Shown piece after piece: positions 34,953 through 44,660 of a stretch of DNA of 64,000 nt. The DNA lies in the NCBI GenBank assembly GCA_904066235.2, contig CAJFCV020000002.1, forward strand, positions 10,478,001 through 10,542,000. The letters run 5' to 3'. Positions within the stretch are counted from its first letter, which is position 1. Every line of letters starts with the position of its first letter. The stretch is from Bursaphelenchus xylophilus. Taxonomy: Eukaryota; Nematoda; Chromadorea; Rhabditida; Aphelenchoididae. The notes beneath the pieces were generated by a model, which did no database searches, was not told the DNA's origin, and was given only the letters and a program-made list of their open reading frames with translations. A program made the translations under genes and the position numbers.

Positions 34953-35959
34953 GAGAAAATGGTATTTTTTTACTTTTTAAAATACGGTGGTACGGATTTT
35001 CCTTGTGAAAAAGTACTATTTTTTAGACAAAAATTAAAAAAATTGTATTTTTTCACTTGAAAAGTCACAAAAAATCTCAATTCTTCACATCCTTTTGACC
35101 TCCAAAATTCCCTTATTTTTTTCTGAAATTCAAGAAAAACCCCATTTTTCCCATGCTTATAACTTTTTATAGGATTGTTCAATTTTTATGAGCAATAGCT
35201 CATTTTATTCCTTAGTAGTTACCATTTTGTTTAAAAAAAAGATCATTAAAAATGATCAATCCTACGTCGGGTTATGACCCTTCAAAGTCAAACTTGCCTT
35301 TTCACGCTTCAATCTGAAAATTTCCGAAAAATCTCGAAAATCGCTTATAACTTTCGACTGGTCGATAATTGTAAATTGTAAGTGGGCTTCAGAAGTCATA
35401 GAATTTTGCGTAGAATACTATGGAATCAAAAAAAATCCGAAAATCCGAAAAAATCCGTAAATTGCTGAACCACCCTGTATAACCATCCCAAATTTCAGCA
35501 TTAATCGGTGCGCTCGGCTGGTGGGGCCAGGACATGGACCCAGTCACCATGACCAACGTCCTGATGGCGATCGGTTTCTCAGTCGATTTCTCGGCCCACA
35601 TTTGCTATCACTACTTCAAACAGGAGCGCAGTGATGCTCGTCTTGGCCTGAAGACCGACCAGAAAGACCTAATTTACCGGTTAACGGCCGTGTTTGCGCA
35701 TGTCGGCCGCCCGACTTTCGAGGCCGCCAGCAGCACCATGATCTGTATGTTGCCTCTGTTTACGGTGCAAATGTACGTGATTGGGTCGTTCGCGAAGACG
35801 GTGATGTGTGTGGGCATCTTGGGACTGTTGCACGGACTGTTTTTGGTGCCTTCTTTGCTGACGTTGCACTTCCATTGCTTCGGCGAGAAGAAAAAACTGA
35901 AAGAAACTAGATCCACGGACTCGGATCGGCCTCTCATCATCACACAGCCATTGATTTGA
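23769..35959 (+). CDS. Patched-related (PTR) membrane protein with sterol-sensing domain, nine exons, 840 aa
   Basis: Exons: 23769-23939, 24723-24962, 25639-25794, 26659-26892, 27551-27793, 30919-31371, 33781-34224, 34690-34810 and 35499-35959. All introns are GT-AG and phases fit. Helix 1 is at about residues 12-33. A large lumenal/extracellular loop with NVT and NLT glycosylation sequons follows. Helices 2-6 form the sterol-sensing domain, with the RND-type GIGVDD at residues 328-333. A second loop and helices 8-12 follow, with the paired motif GFSVDFSAH (G713, D717). The family is built like Patched and NPC1, probably moving lipids or sterols across membranes; nematode PTRs act mainly in cuticle and epithelial functions. 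At 840 aa it appears complete. Which PTR it is cannot be decided. Introns 5 (3.1 kb) and 6 (2.4 kb) are swollen by repeats. Confidence 0.93.
24350..24503. mobile_element. MITE-1 copy in ptr intron 1
   Basis: Ends CAGCCTGTCGGGAAAATAAT and ATTTTCCCGACAGACTG; near full length, in the first ptr intron. Confidence 0.75.
25900..26520. repeat. Degenerate tandem repeat in ptr intron 3, unit ~130-160 bp
   Basis: The phrase ATGGATAATATAATTTTTTC, usually preceded by CAGACATCAAAAT, recurs near 25914, 26073, 26205, 26336 and 26483. Confidence 0.6.
27861..28304. mobile_element. MITE-2 copy in ptr intron 5
   Basis: Left end degraded (AAGTACTCCAAGTGCGACGC); right end CACTTGGAGTACTTCCCCTG followed by TTA. 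The full family interior is present. Confidence 0.75.
28470..28911. repeat. Inverted minisatellite arms built from GAATATGAA / TTCATATTC
   Basis: About six copies of (G)ACTGAATATGAA at 28470-28556 face about eight copies of TTCATATTCAGTC at 28804-28911. A near-identical outer segment GGGTGCCTGACTGAATATGA is mirrored inside the right arm as TTCATATTCAGTCAGCACCC. Confidence 0.7.
29270..30450. repeat. Array of GCACNGTGC palindromes, including a 156-bp tandem repeat, in ptr intron 5
   Basis: Dozens of GCACAGTGC, GCACTGTGC, GCACGGTGC and GCACCGTGC sites are separated by A/T runs. From 29842 a unit of about 156 bp beginning GCGCTTTGGTAAAAAAATCT repeats four times (29842, 29998, 30153, 30309). Each unit carries the same ordered sites, including a GCACGGTGC/GCACCGTGC pair. 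Confidence 0.85.
30472..30864. mobile_element. MITE-7 copy in ptr intron 5
   Basis: Ends AAAGTTCCTTATTTTGGCC and GGCCAAAATAAGGAACTTT are perfect inverted repeats. A related copy in the other orientation is at about 38029-38335. Confidence 0.7.
31372..33111. repeat. Ptr intron 6 proximal part: dispersed GCACNGTGC motifs and diverged tandem units
   Basis: Recurring phrases (AAGACTTCTCTGCACTGTGC, GTATTTTACAACTTTC, GATATTGGTAAAATACG) recur about every 240-300 bases from 31.9 to 33.1 kb. This indicates an old tandem array carrying the palindrome. Confidence 0.55.
33113..33701. mobile_element. MITE-6 copy carrying a tRNA-like sequence, in ptr intron 6
   Basis: Ends CAAGGAAAGTACTTTTATGG and CCATAAAAGTACTTTCCTTG are inverted repeats flanked by TAA. 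The arms extend over more than 100 bases (GGGCTCCTACTTTTTGACGG; AATATATAAATCCTAGCTGC). The centre holds the tRNA-like sequence. A second copy is at about 60911-61485. Confidence 0.8.
33411..33500 (-). ncRNA. tRNA-derived sequence (class II, Ser/Leu-like), probably a pseudo-tRNA
   Basis: The minus strand reads GAGCGGTGTGGCCGAGTGG with an A box TGGCCGAGTGGTTAG (rc near 33477-33491) and a B box GGGTTCGATT (rc near 33430-33440). A long variable-arm-sized gap lies between the anticodon region (CTGGGAATC) and the T arm. Anticodon and T stems do not pair well, so it is not a normal tRNA. It is conserved with the copy at 61220-61290. Confidence 0.6.
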
Positions 35960-37003
35960 ATTGATTTGAGCGTCTGCTGAGGCAGAGTGAGATTTGGGGT
36001 GGGTTGAGGGGGATTTGGCGGAGGAAATTGAGCTAAATTACCTTGTTTTAATCAAAAAATGTCCAAAAAACGGCGATTTTTTGACAAAAACAAGGAAAAT
36101 TGGTCATTTTTTAAAGATTTTCCAAAAAAATCTTAAAAATAAGAACTGTAAATGTAATTTCAAGGACGTTTAGAATATCCTGGACCACTGTTTTTTGATA
36201 GTTACATATGAAATTTCGTCATCTTTGATATTACTTTAGGGTCCTACTAAAGTGATGATATTTTTTTCCAAATTTTGATGCCAAATCAATGTCAAACCAG
36301 TTCCTAGTGGCGCTCTATGACATAAAAATAAATTCTAAGACCTTGGTTCAATCGAAAATTTGCATAAATGACCAAAAAATTTGAAAAAATCGGATTTTTC
36401 GCCATTTTTTCGGATTTTTTGAAATTTTCCCCAATTTTTACTGTAGTAAAAAAAATTCTGATATCAAAAAATTAAAATTCAGACCTCCCACTCGACCCAC
36501 TCCATCAAATACTCGCCGTTTGCGATGTAAAAAGCCAACTTTTTATCAAATTTTCGTGAAAAATCGTAAAATTTCCCGATTTTTCGTCGAAAAATTGGCT
36601 AAAAATTTCAAATTTGACTCTTTTCCCGATAAATAATCAAACTGCATCATCTCAGGTCTAAACTCTCTCAAAATTCTTTTGATTTTTTCGCATCCCCGCA
36701 GGGGATTTGGCCATTTTTCCCACGTTTCCCACGAGTATTGCCCCCCAGTTCGTTTCGACGGTGAATATTGTACGTCTATACCGGTTATTTATCCCCACTC
36801 GATTGTATATTTTACTCTCTCGTAAATTGTGTAAATAAATTTTTGGAAAAAATAATTGGTTTTTGATTATTCAAATTTTTGATTTTTTTTGGAAATTTAT
36901 GCAAATTTTTCGAAAATCAAAATGAAAAAAATGCGAGTTTGTGTATTTTGGATAATTAGTACGTCCGAGGAGCGGTCCGATCACCTGATTTTGTCGCGCT
37001 ACG
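35960..37003 (+). other. Ptr 3'UTR and intergenic spacer
   Basis: AT-rich sequence after the ptr stop. A canonical AATAAA at 36834-36839 is the best poly(A) signal, implying a 3'UTR of about 0.9 kb unless an earlier, weaker signal is used. No other feature is seen. Confidence 0.45.
36834..36839 (+). terminator. Poly(A) signal AATAAA, probable ptr 3' end
   Basis: Canonical hexamer in GTAAATAAAT, the only clear one between the ptr stop and the next gene. Confidence 0.45.
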
Positions 37004-39036
37004 ATGGTTGAAAAGGTGAGTTTCTGGACTTTTTTTTAGTTTGGCATGGGGATTTTGCAAAATGATTTGATCAGTCTGTCGGGGAAATAATGCGCTATGT
37101 CGCAAAATCGCATCGCCGGCGAGAAGAAAATGAATTGTGTTGCGGCAAAATTGCGATTGGCGCAGAAACATTGGGCTCATAATTTTCCCGACAGACTGAT
37201 ACCACTAACTAAAAATTTTGTTGGAAATTTTGATTAGCCCTCTGAAATTTTCTCAATGGCTTCTGTTCCCGAAATAATCCCAATTTTCGCGATTTTTTGT
37301 TGGAATTTTTGAGAAATCAGCAAAAAATCTCGATTTCCAATTATGTTTTTTTTCAAAAGTCATCGGGAAGTTTGAAAAAATAGCCTAAAAGTTTTTGTTG
37401 GTCCTTGAGTTTTGGGTCTTTTGGGTCATTTTTGGGTCTTTTCGGCCAAAAATTTGAATTTTTGTATCAAAAATTTCCAAAATTTTGCAAAAATTTTTTT
37501 TTTGACTAATTTTTAGTGTCCTCGAAATAAAAAAAAATTCTTGAAAGATTTTTTCCTACCCCCAATATTTCGAAAAGACCCAAATTTTTCATTTTTGGTA
37601 CGTAAAAATTTCAAAAACTGCCAAAAATTTTTTGACTTTTTCGAAAAAAAATCTGTCGAAAAGTTATTTTTTCCCTCAAAAAATCTTATTTTTCTCTCAA
37701 CTTTTCCAATTTTTCACCCCCCATTTTTCAGGTTGACCCGGTCCTGTTCCTGCAGTCGTTGTTTGCCTCCAGTTTCATCGCACTGTGCATGACGGCGACA
37801 TTTCTTTGGGCGATGGTGGAATGTGGCAAAAAGCCGCCTCCGCCACCAGAGGAGGGCCAGCCCAAGGTTGCGGGCGGCTACGTCAGCAAATCGTGCAATA
37901 AACAGACCGGCCTACTCAACGAGGACCAGGAACTCAACAGCGAAAGACTCAAGTAGGCTTTGAGGGAGTTTTGGAAGAGTTTTTTTGGGAGATTGGATAT
38001 TAGAATTGACAAAAAGCGAGAAAATGGTAAAAGTTCCTTATTTTGGCCACAACTTATAACTTTGCGGAAACTGGTCGGAATTAGCCCAAATTTAGCGTGC
38101 ACGCTCAATGCATCGTTGTCAATGCCGGGACAGTGGATTTAGTTAGCGAGGTACCTTCTTTTTTCAGTACCACCTTACCCTTCAAAAACGGCTGCAGCCT
38201 GTGATTTTACACTTTATACGATGAAACATGTCCGGAACTAAACTTATTGCCTCCGTATGGAACTAAATGAGTCGTCACAGCCTTCGTAGGTACCCTTAAA
38301 ACTATAGAGCTTTTATAGTAATAGCTCTATAGTTTTTTACGGCCAAAAAAGTGTTTTTCGCTGTGAGCGAAATGTTGTTGCGCCGATCGCGTTGCTGCAA
38401 TGAAAAGCAATTTGATTTTGCCGCGACACATTTCATTTTCTCGGCGGCGATACGATTTTCAATGCGACAGAGTGCTCATTATTTTCCCGACAGACTGATG
38501 TTAGTATTTTCATAAAGTGCATGGACATTTTTCGCGGCCCGCACCGTGCACAAAAAATCAAAATGCACTGCGCAAAGGCGAAAAAATGTCCAAGCACTTT
38601 ATGAAAATACTAATATCAGTCTGTCGGGAAAATAATGAGCACTCTGTCGCATTGACAATCACATCGCTGCCGAGAAAATGAATTGTGTCGCGGCAAGATC
38701 AAGTTGCTTTTCACTTCAGCGACGCAATCGCTGCAGGGACATTGTGCTCATTATTTTCCCGACAGACTGATATATAATCAATTATCTTCTTTTTTTTGAG
38801 GAAGTAAAGGAAAAGGCCGAGAAATTTTTGGCCAATATCCCTATTCAGTAAAATAACTAGGAATTTAATCAAAATTTTTCACCCATGGTCTGTTTAGAAG
38901 ACACGACGAGTATCATGAAAGTCGCATTTGAGCACTTCCCATCTGTTTATTGATTTTCAGAGCAGCCGCAGCTCAGGATCAGGTCGCCAACCAGCCGAAA
39001 CCAGCGGAGGCTCAGCCAAAGCCCGCCAATCCATGA
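37004..39036 (+). CDS. Small single-pass membrane protein, 102 aa; function unknown
   Basis: Exons 37004-37015 (MVEK), 37732-37952 and 38961-39036 join in frame with GT-AG introns to TGA. The product starts MVEKVDPVLFLQSLFASSFI and has one strongly hydrophobic helix (about residues 8-34, ending FLWAMVECG). A proline stretch (KKPPPPPEEGQPK) follows, then a polar tail ending AAAQDQVANQPKPAEAQPKP. There is no cleavable signal peptide by eye, so it is likely a short-N-terminus membrane anchor with a cytoplasmic or lumenal tail. I do not recognise a family. Intron 1 carries MITE-1; intron 2 carries MITE-7, MITE-1 and MITE-5. An AATAAA lies 48 bases past the stop. It is convergent with the TMEM65-like gene, 127 bases apart. 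Confidence 0.7.
37070..37200. mobile_element. MITE-1 copy in intron 1 of the small membrane-protein gene
   Basis: Ends TCAGTCTGTCGGGGAAATAA and AATTTTCCCGACAGACTGA; slightly shortened interior. Confidence 0.75.
38029..38335. mobile_element. MITE-7 copy, one end retained
   Basis: Begins AAAAGTTCCTTATTTTGGCC and runs antiparallel to the 30472-30864 copy (GGCTGCAGCCTGTGATTTTA, AACATGTCCGGAACTAAAC). The far TIR is missing. Confidence 0.7.
38345..38773. mobile_element. Composite: truncated MITE-1, MITE-5 (38511-38613), full MITE-1 (38614-38773)
   Basis: A right-hand MITE-1 remnant ends CCCGACAGACTGATG. It abuts a 103-bp MITE-5 with ends TTAGTATTTTCATAAAGTGC / GCACTTTATGAAAATACTAA and a central GCACCGTGCAC. 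A complete MITE-1 follows immediately. All lie in intron 2 of the small membrane-protein gene. Confidence 0.75.
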
Positions 39037-39083
39037 GCCAAACATCGACTGGTCGACAATTTTCCTTCTTGATTTTTCGCTCG

Positions 39084-39089
39084 AATAAA
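39084..39089 (+). terminator. Poly(A) signal AATAAA of the small membrane-protein gene
   Basis: Canonical hexamer 48 bases after TGA, in GCTCGAATAAAAAGC. Confidence 0.6.
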
Positions 39090-39163
39090 AAGCTTATAGA
39101 ATTTATTCAGTACGCTTTTTAATTAAAAATCGAATTATATTGTACATGAGGTCACAAATTACT

Positions 39164-41947
39164 CTAGAAGAAGAGCAATGGGAACATCCCGATGGTGCAG
39201 CCGATGCACAGACCGCACGCACGCGCCAAGTTCACGGTGAAACGGGCTTTAGACGACTCCAGCTGAAGATAAATCACTGATTTTTTGGTGGAAAGTTTTT
39301 TTTTGGAATGCACAGTGCAGAAAATTATTTTTGTCTTGTTGCAACTTACAAGGGAAGTACCCCAAGTGCGACGCTCGGATTTTCTTTAAATTTTGCACAC
39401 ACATCGGGTATAGACTAAATATCAATTCCTGAAAGTTTTAGCTCGCGCTTTGCAGGCGCCGCCGAGAGAGCACGCTAAACGTGGAGAGCGGTCAAAGAGA
39501 AAAACGCTTTTTGGCCATAACTTTGGCAGTTTCGTGCGGAAAAATTTTATTTTTTGTAGAAACATTATCCTTTACGGTAGAAATAGGCATGAAACTTTTC
39601 GTGCCGAAATTCGGCAAAAATTCCGAAATTTTGGCCGACTTTCGATCTAAAAATCTCGGTTGTTTCTGCAAAGCGCGAGCCAGGATTCTCGCATATATCT
39701 TTGAAAAAATTATTGTAAATCTGTGCCAAGCTTCATCAAAATCTGAGCGTCGCACTTGGGGTGCTTCCCCTGTTAAATTTTTTTTTTTGAATATGAAACT
39801 CCTCAAAAAAAGTTTTTTTTAGATACTCGGTGCGAAAGCAATTATTTTGACCGCACAGTGCGAATTGACGGAAAAATTTTGTGACTGCACTGTGCAACTT
39901 CTAAGAAATTTCGAAAAATCTCAAAATCTTCTCAAAATCAAAAAAAATTTTCTCACCGCACAGTGCAAAATTAAAAAAACAATTTTTTTTTGCACGGTGC
40001 GAAAAAAAAATAAAAATGATTTTGACCTCACAGTGCGGCGATTTTTGCGATTGCGCACTGTGCAATTTCTAATAAAAAATTTCGAAAAATAAATCTCAAA
40101 ATAAAAAAAAACTACAAAAAATTCTGACTGCACTGTGCAAAAAAAAAATTTTCTGACCGTAAAAAATGTGCAAAAATTAAAAAAAATCATGGTGCGAAAA
40201 AACTAAAAATGATTTTGACCGCACAGTGCAGTCTTGACTGAAATCTAATAATTACTGAAAAAAAAATTCGAAAAATAACCCTCAAAATAAAAAAAAATTA
40301 CAAAAAAAAATTTTCTGACTGCACAGTGCAAAAAAAATTTTATTTCACCGCACAGTGCAAAAAATTAAAAAAATTTTTTTTCAATTTTCAACTTTTTAAC
40401 AAAAAATTACCTGAGCCGTAGTCAAAGTCGGCAATTTAAAGCCCATTCTCATGACAAACAGCTCCACATAATGTGCCAGACCCATTCCAAAAACGTCGCT
40501 GACCATATTTCCCAAAGCTGCCGCGGCCATCGTGGAGATGGTGAAGACCGCTCCCAAACTGTGCTCAATATACTCCCCGGCCAAAATCATCAACATGTTA
40601 TCCAAGATTCCGAAGCCAATAAAGGGGAGGAGGTTGAAAGTAAAGATTTGTTTCATTTGAGCGGAAGTGATGGGGTCCACCGTTGTGGAGGCGTTTTGGG
40701 CTTCTTGCAACGCCAGCCGCAACATTTTCTTCTCGTCATGGGAAAGATTGTCGCATAAATGACGAGCAGAGCTGATATCTTTGATGCGGACATGGTCCAG
40801 ATGGTTTATCACACCTAAAATACAAAAAATTGAGATTTTTTTGGGAAAAAATGGAAAAAATTTGAAAAGAATATTGACTTTGGTCGAATTTCATAGCCAT
40901 TCTTGTGAATTATAGGTCTGTAATAAATAATAAGACCTTACAAAGAGGCTCGAATAATTTTATGCACCTGAATTATACTAAAATACAAAAAATTGAGATT
41001 TTTTTGGGAAAAAATGGAAAAATTTGAAAAGAATATTGATTTTGGTCGAATTTCATAGCCATTCTTGTGAATTATAGGTCTGTAATAAATACTAAGATGT
41101 TACAAAGAGCCTTGAATAATTTTATGCACTTGAATTATAATAAAATACGAAAAATTGAGATTTTTTTGGGAAAAAATGGAAAAAATTTGAAAAGAATGTT
41201 GATTTTGGTCGAATTTCATAGCCATTCTTGTGAATTATAGGTCTGTAATACTTACTAAGATGTTACAAAGAGCCTTGAATAATTTTATGCACTTGAATTA
41301 TACTAAAATACGAAAAATTGAGATTTTTTTGGGAAAAAATAGAAAAATTGGGAAAAAATATAGATTTTTGGTCGAATTTCACGGCCATTCTTGTGAATTA
41401 TAGGTCTGTAATAAATAACAAGATGTTACAGAGAGGCTCGAATAACTTTATGCACTTGAATTGTACTAAAATACGAAAAATTGAGATTTTTTTGGGAAAA
41501 AATGGGAAATTTTTCAAAAAATTATGAATTTCGGCCGATTTATCCATATTTTTTTGGAAGAATAATAGCCAGAAGTCCCTAATAAGGTTAGAGAATGATC
41601 CTTGCCAAATTTGGAAGGTTCTATAAATCCTAAAATACAAAAAATCTCGAATTTCTAGGGAAAAACGCAGACAAACTTGAAAAAATGATGATTTTAGCCG
41701 ATTTTTAAAAAAATTTGGACATTATTACTCGGTAATAAGCCGAAAGATAAGTATGAGTCTAAAATACAAAGCCTGTTTTCAAAAAATTTCACGAAATTCT
41801 CGAAAAAAATTGAAAAATTTTGAAAAATTCAAAATCATCAAACCCACTCGAAGTTGACTGTCTTGATTGGGTCCAAAGTGCTGGTACAGTGTATGCATGG
41901 AGTTTTATTGCTCTGTTGCCGCATCGGAGGACTGAGGTTATAAGCAT
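39164..41947 (-). CDS. TMEM65-like mitochondrial inner-membrane protein, three exons, 200 aa
   Basis: Minus-strand exons 41947-41848, 40814-40411 and 39262-39164 join in frame (603 bases with TAG). Exon 1 encodes a basic, amphipathic leader (MLITSVLRCGNRAIKLHAYT) typical of a mitochondrial targeting sequence. Exon 2 encodes the conserved core: LPFIGFGILDNMLMILAGEY, then ISTMAAAALGNMVSDVFG. Exon 3 adds the last helix, IGCTIGMFPLLFF. Human TMEM65 has the same order (IPFIGFGFLDNAIMIVAGTH; ISTMAAAALGNLVSDLAGLG). It is a mitochondrial inner-membrane protein that has been tied to sodium-calcium exchange and respiratory function. Exon 1 uses a GA|GTGGG donor; the nearby GG|GTTTG would break the frame. 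ATG follows a TTTTTTTGCAG trans-splice-like acceptor. Introns and the upstream region are full of tandem repeats. Confidence 0.9.
39349..39772. mobile_element. MITE-2 copy in TMEM65-like intron 2
   Basis: CAAGGGAAGTACCCCAAGTG at the left and CACTTGGGGTGCTTCCCCTG at the right, flanked by TTA on both sides. Confidence 0.8.
39837..40385. repeat. GCACNGTGC palindrome array in TMEM65-like intron 2
   Basis: More than a dozen GCAC(A/T/G)GTGC sites in A/T-rich DNA with GACCGCACAGTGC / GACTGCACTGTGC phrases, next to the exon 2 donor. Confidence 0.75.
40815..41640. repeat. ~163-bp tandem repeat filling TMEM65-like intron 1
   Basis: The phrase ATAC(A/G)AAAAATTGAGATTT recurs near 40829, 40993, 41155, 41318 and 41481. 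Other shared text includes TCATAGCCATTCTTGTGAAT and TTATGCACTTGAATTATA. The first unit begins at the real 3' splice site of intron 1. Confidence 0.85.
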
Positions 41948-41950
41948 CTT

Positions 41951-41952
41951 CT
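41951..41952 (-). promoter_or_regulatory. Trans-splice-like acceptor upstream of the TMEM65-like start
   Basis: On the minus strand TTTTTTTGCAG is followed after three bases by the ATG, a strong nematode acceptor with no good upstream exon in sight. Confidence 0.55.
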
Positions 41953-41977
41953 GCAAAAAAATTGAGAGTAAAATTTT

Positions 41978-42910
41978 TGCACGGTGCGGAGGAAAAATCA
42001 AAAAAAATTGCACGGTGCAATCGGAAAAAAAATTAAAAAAATTAAAAAAAAAACTTTTTTTGATTTTTTAGGAGTTTGATACCCGAAAATTAAAATTTTT
42101 TTAATTGCACTGTGCAAAAAACAAAAAAAATTTTTTGCACGGTGCGGTGGAAAAATCAACCAATTTGCACGGTGCGATGGGAAAAAATAAAAAATTTTTT
42201 TTTTGATTTTTCAGTAATTTTACACTTAAAAAAAATTTTTTTTTTAATTGCACTGTGCAAAAAACAAAAATAATTTTCTGCACTGTGCAGTGGGAAAAAT
42301 CAACCAATTTGCACGGTGCGATCCGAAAAAATTTTAAAAAATTTGATTTTTGAGGGGTTTCATAATCAAAAAAAATTTTTTTTAATTCCACTGTGCAAAA
42401 AACAAAAAAAAAATTTCTGCACTGTGCAGTCCAAAAATCAACCAATTTGCACGGTGCGATCCGAAAAAATAAAAAAAAAATTTGATTTTTGAGGAATTTT
42501 ACACTTAAAAAAATTTTTTTTTAATTGCACTGTGCAAAAAACAAAAATAATTTTCCGCACTGTGCAGTCCAAAAATCAACCAATTTGCACGGTGCGATGG
42601 GAAAAAAAATGTTTTTTTTTGGTTTTTGAGGAGTTTCATACTCAAAAAAAAATTTTTAATTGCACTGTGCAACAATACAAAAAAAAAATTTTGCACTGTG
42701 CAGTCCAAAAATCAACCAATTTGCACGGTGCGATCCGAAAAATAAAAAAAAACTTTGATTTTTGAGGGGTTTCATAATCAAAAAAAAAATTTTTTTTTAA
42801 TTGCACTGTGCAAAAAACAAAAATAATTTTCTGCACTGTGCAGTCCAAAAATAATTTTCTGCACTGTGAAATCGCACTGTGCGGTCAAAATCATTTTTCT
42901 CGCACCGTGC
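41978..42910. repeat. Tandem array of GCACNGTGC pairs upstream of the TMEM65-like gene, unit ~130-145 bp
   Basis: Units near 42103, 42247, 42385, 42524, 42658 and 42800 each contain, in order, AATTGCACTGTGCAAAAAAC, CTGCACTGTGCAGT, CAACCAATTTGCACGGTGCG and a GATTTTTGAGG..TTCATA tail. The array begins about 30 bases upstream of the start codon on the gene's 5' side. Confidence 0.85.
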
Positions 42911-43189
42911 AAAAACTTTCTTTTTTTTAACCAAAAAATCTCAAAAATAGTTGTGAAAACAAAGCAAAAGAGGGCTTTTTGGGGAAGAGAACCTCACACG
43001 TCATGTGTTCTAGGTCAATTTGAGTTAGAGAAAGGGCATCCGGAAATTGAATTTGGTCCAAAAACCCGGAGGGTCAATGTTTACAACCCGGAAAATTAGG
43101 GGGTAAATTCGAGGGTTTGGGTTGTAAAACTTGTTTTACAGCAGTTTAGAGGTAATTTGAGAAAATTTTATGGGGAAACTAGCGATTTT

Positions 43190-43640
43190 TCGGGGGAAAA
43201 TTTGAAAAATTTTTGGAAAATTGGATGTTTTTGACAAAAAATTTGAAATTCCAGGAGAATTAAAGTAAAATTTTTATGGATTGTGATAAATAAAGATGTA
43301 TACTAGACCCTAGAAGGTTATAATAACAATTATTCTTCCAAAAAACCCCAAAAATTAGGCAAAAAATTGAAAATTTCCAGCTTTTTCCAACAAAAATGGA
43401 TGTTTTTGACAAAAATCTCAAATTAGACGAAAATAAAGAGGAAATTTTGATGGATTGTGATAAATAAAGATGTGTAATGAAAGGTAGAAGGTACTAGCAA
43501 CAATATTTCTTTTTAAAAATCCCAAAAAATAGCCAAAATTTTATTTTTTCGGCTAAAAATCCAAGATTTTGACGAAAAATGCTAATTTTTCGTAAAAATT
43601 AAAATAAGTTCCGAAAAATTTTTGGACAAAAAGCTTCCTA
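43190..43640. repeat. Two-copy ~174-bp tandem repeat
   Basis: TTATGGATTGTGATAAATAA-type text occurs near 43276 and 43450, each followed by AGATGT(A/G)TA and an AGAAGGT phrase. Confidence 0.5.
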
Positions 43641-43790
43641 CTAGAATCTAGCAACTTTTCTAATTCATATTTCCCCTCAAAACTGCCCTAAATTACCCTA
43701 AACTTCAATTTTTCCCTCAAAAACTACCTAAAATTCCGTTTTCCCGCAAAAAATCGGATTAAAAACGTCAAAATTCCAAAAATTCTTCAG

Positions 43791-44154
43791 CCCAAGAACA
43801 ATCAAACCTCTCGGCCTCAAATTAGAACACCGTCTGTCCCGGGAAAACTCTTCCGGAACCCGAAAAGAAGAGTATTTGTTTGAAGAAAACGAAAAAAGAA
43901 AAGAAAGCGGCCCGCGAAGCGGCCCAAAGGCTTTTAGGAAGCAAGAGAGGGGACGAACGAGAGATGAGGACGAGTATTATCCACCACCGGACACTTCGAA
44001 CACAGAAATGAGGGAATTTCTTTGGTTTTGCGGGAAAAAGAGAGAAATTGTTAGGGAAAATGGGTTTTTGATGGATTTTTTGAGATTTTTAGATGAGCAT
44101 AGGATTAGCAAAGATGATATTGGATGTAAAATTGGCTGTAGAATCCAGATATAG
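43791..44154 (+). CDS. Possible isolated exon of a charged, disordered protein
   Basis: After AATTCTTCAG the frame stays open from 43792 to the stop at 44152-44154. It reads LGLKLEHRLSRENSSGTRKE, EENEKRKESGPRSGPKAFRK, then TRDEDEYYPPPDTS. The first 200 bases are less AT-rich than the surroundings. No donor, partner exon or family was found, and the last third overlaps a tandem repeat. It may be chance. Confidence 0.22.
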
Positions 44155-44660
44155 CATCAAAAGTGTCGATTTCGTCGAGCAAAATATCGAAAATCGCAAA
44201 AAATCTAAAAAAATGGAAGTTTATTCATTTTTTATGGATTTTTCGGGATTTTTAGCTGAGCATAGAATTAGCAAAGATGATACTAGATGTAAAATTACAT
44301 GTAGAATCCAAATATAGCATCAAAATTTCAAATTTCGACCATTAAAATACCGAAATTCACAAAAAATCTTGAAAAAATGGGATTTTTATGAATTTTGATG
44401 GATTTTTCTCGATTTTTGGAAGAGCCAAGGATGGGTCAAAGTGGTACTAGATGTAAAATTGAATGTAGAATCCAGACACAGTAAATAAAATTTCAAATTT
44501 CATCGAGAAAAATATTGAAAATCGCAAAAAATCTCAAAAAAATGAGATTGTGATGGATTTTTATGGATTTTTCGGGATTTTTGGGTAAGCCAAGGATCAA
44601 TGAACATGATATTAGATGTAAAATTGAATGTAGAATCCATATACAGCTTCAAAATTTACA
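44090..44660. repeat. ~160-bp tandem repeat, four diverged units
   Basis: AGATGTAAAATT(G/A)...GTAGAATCCA(G/A/T)ATA recurs near 44120, 44285, 44448 and 44615. Confidence 0.65.

Noticed and set aside
42958..43099. Frame reading FELEKGHPEIEFGPKTRRVN before a stop
   Set aside because: No good acceptor, no partner exon, and it begins inside the palindrome array. Possible but unsupported.
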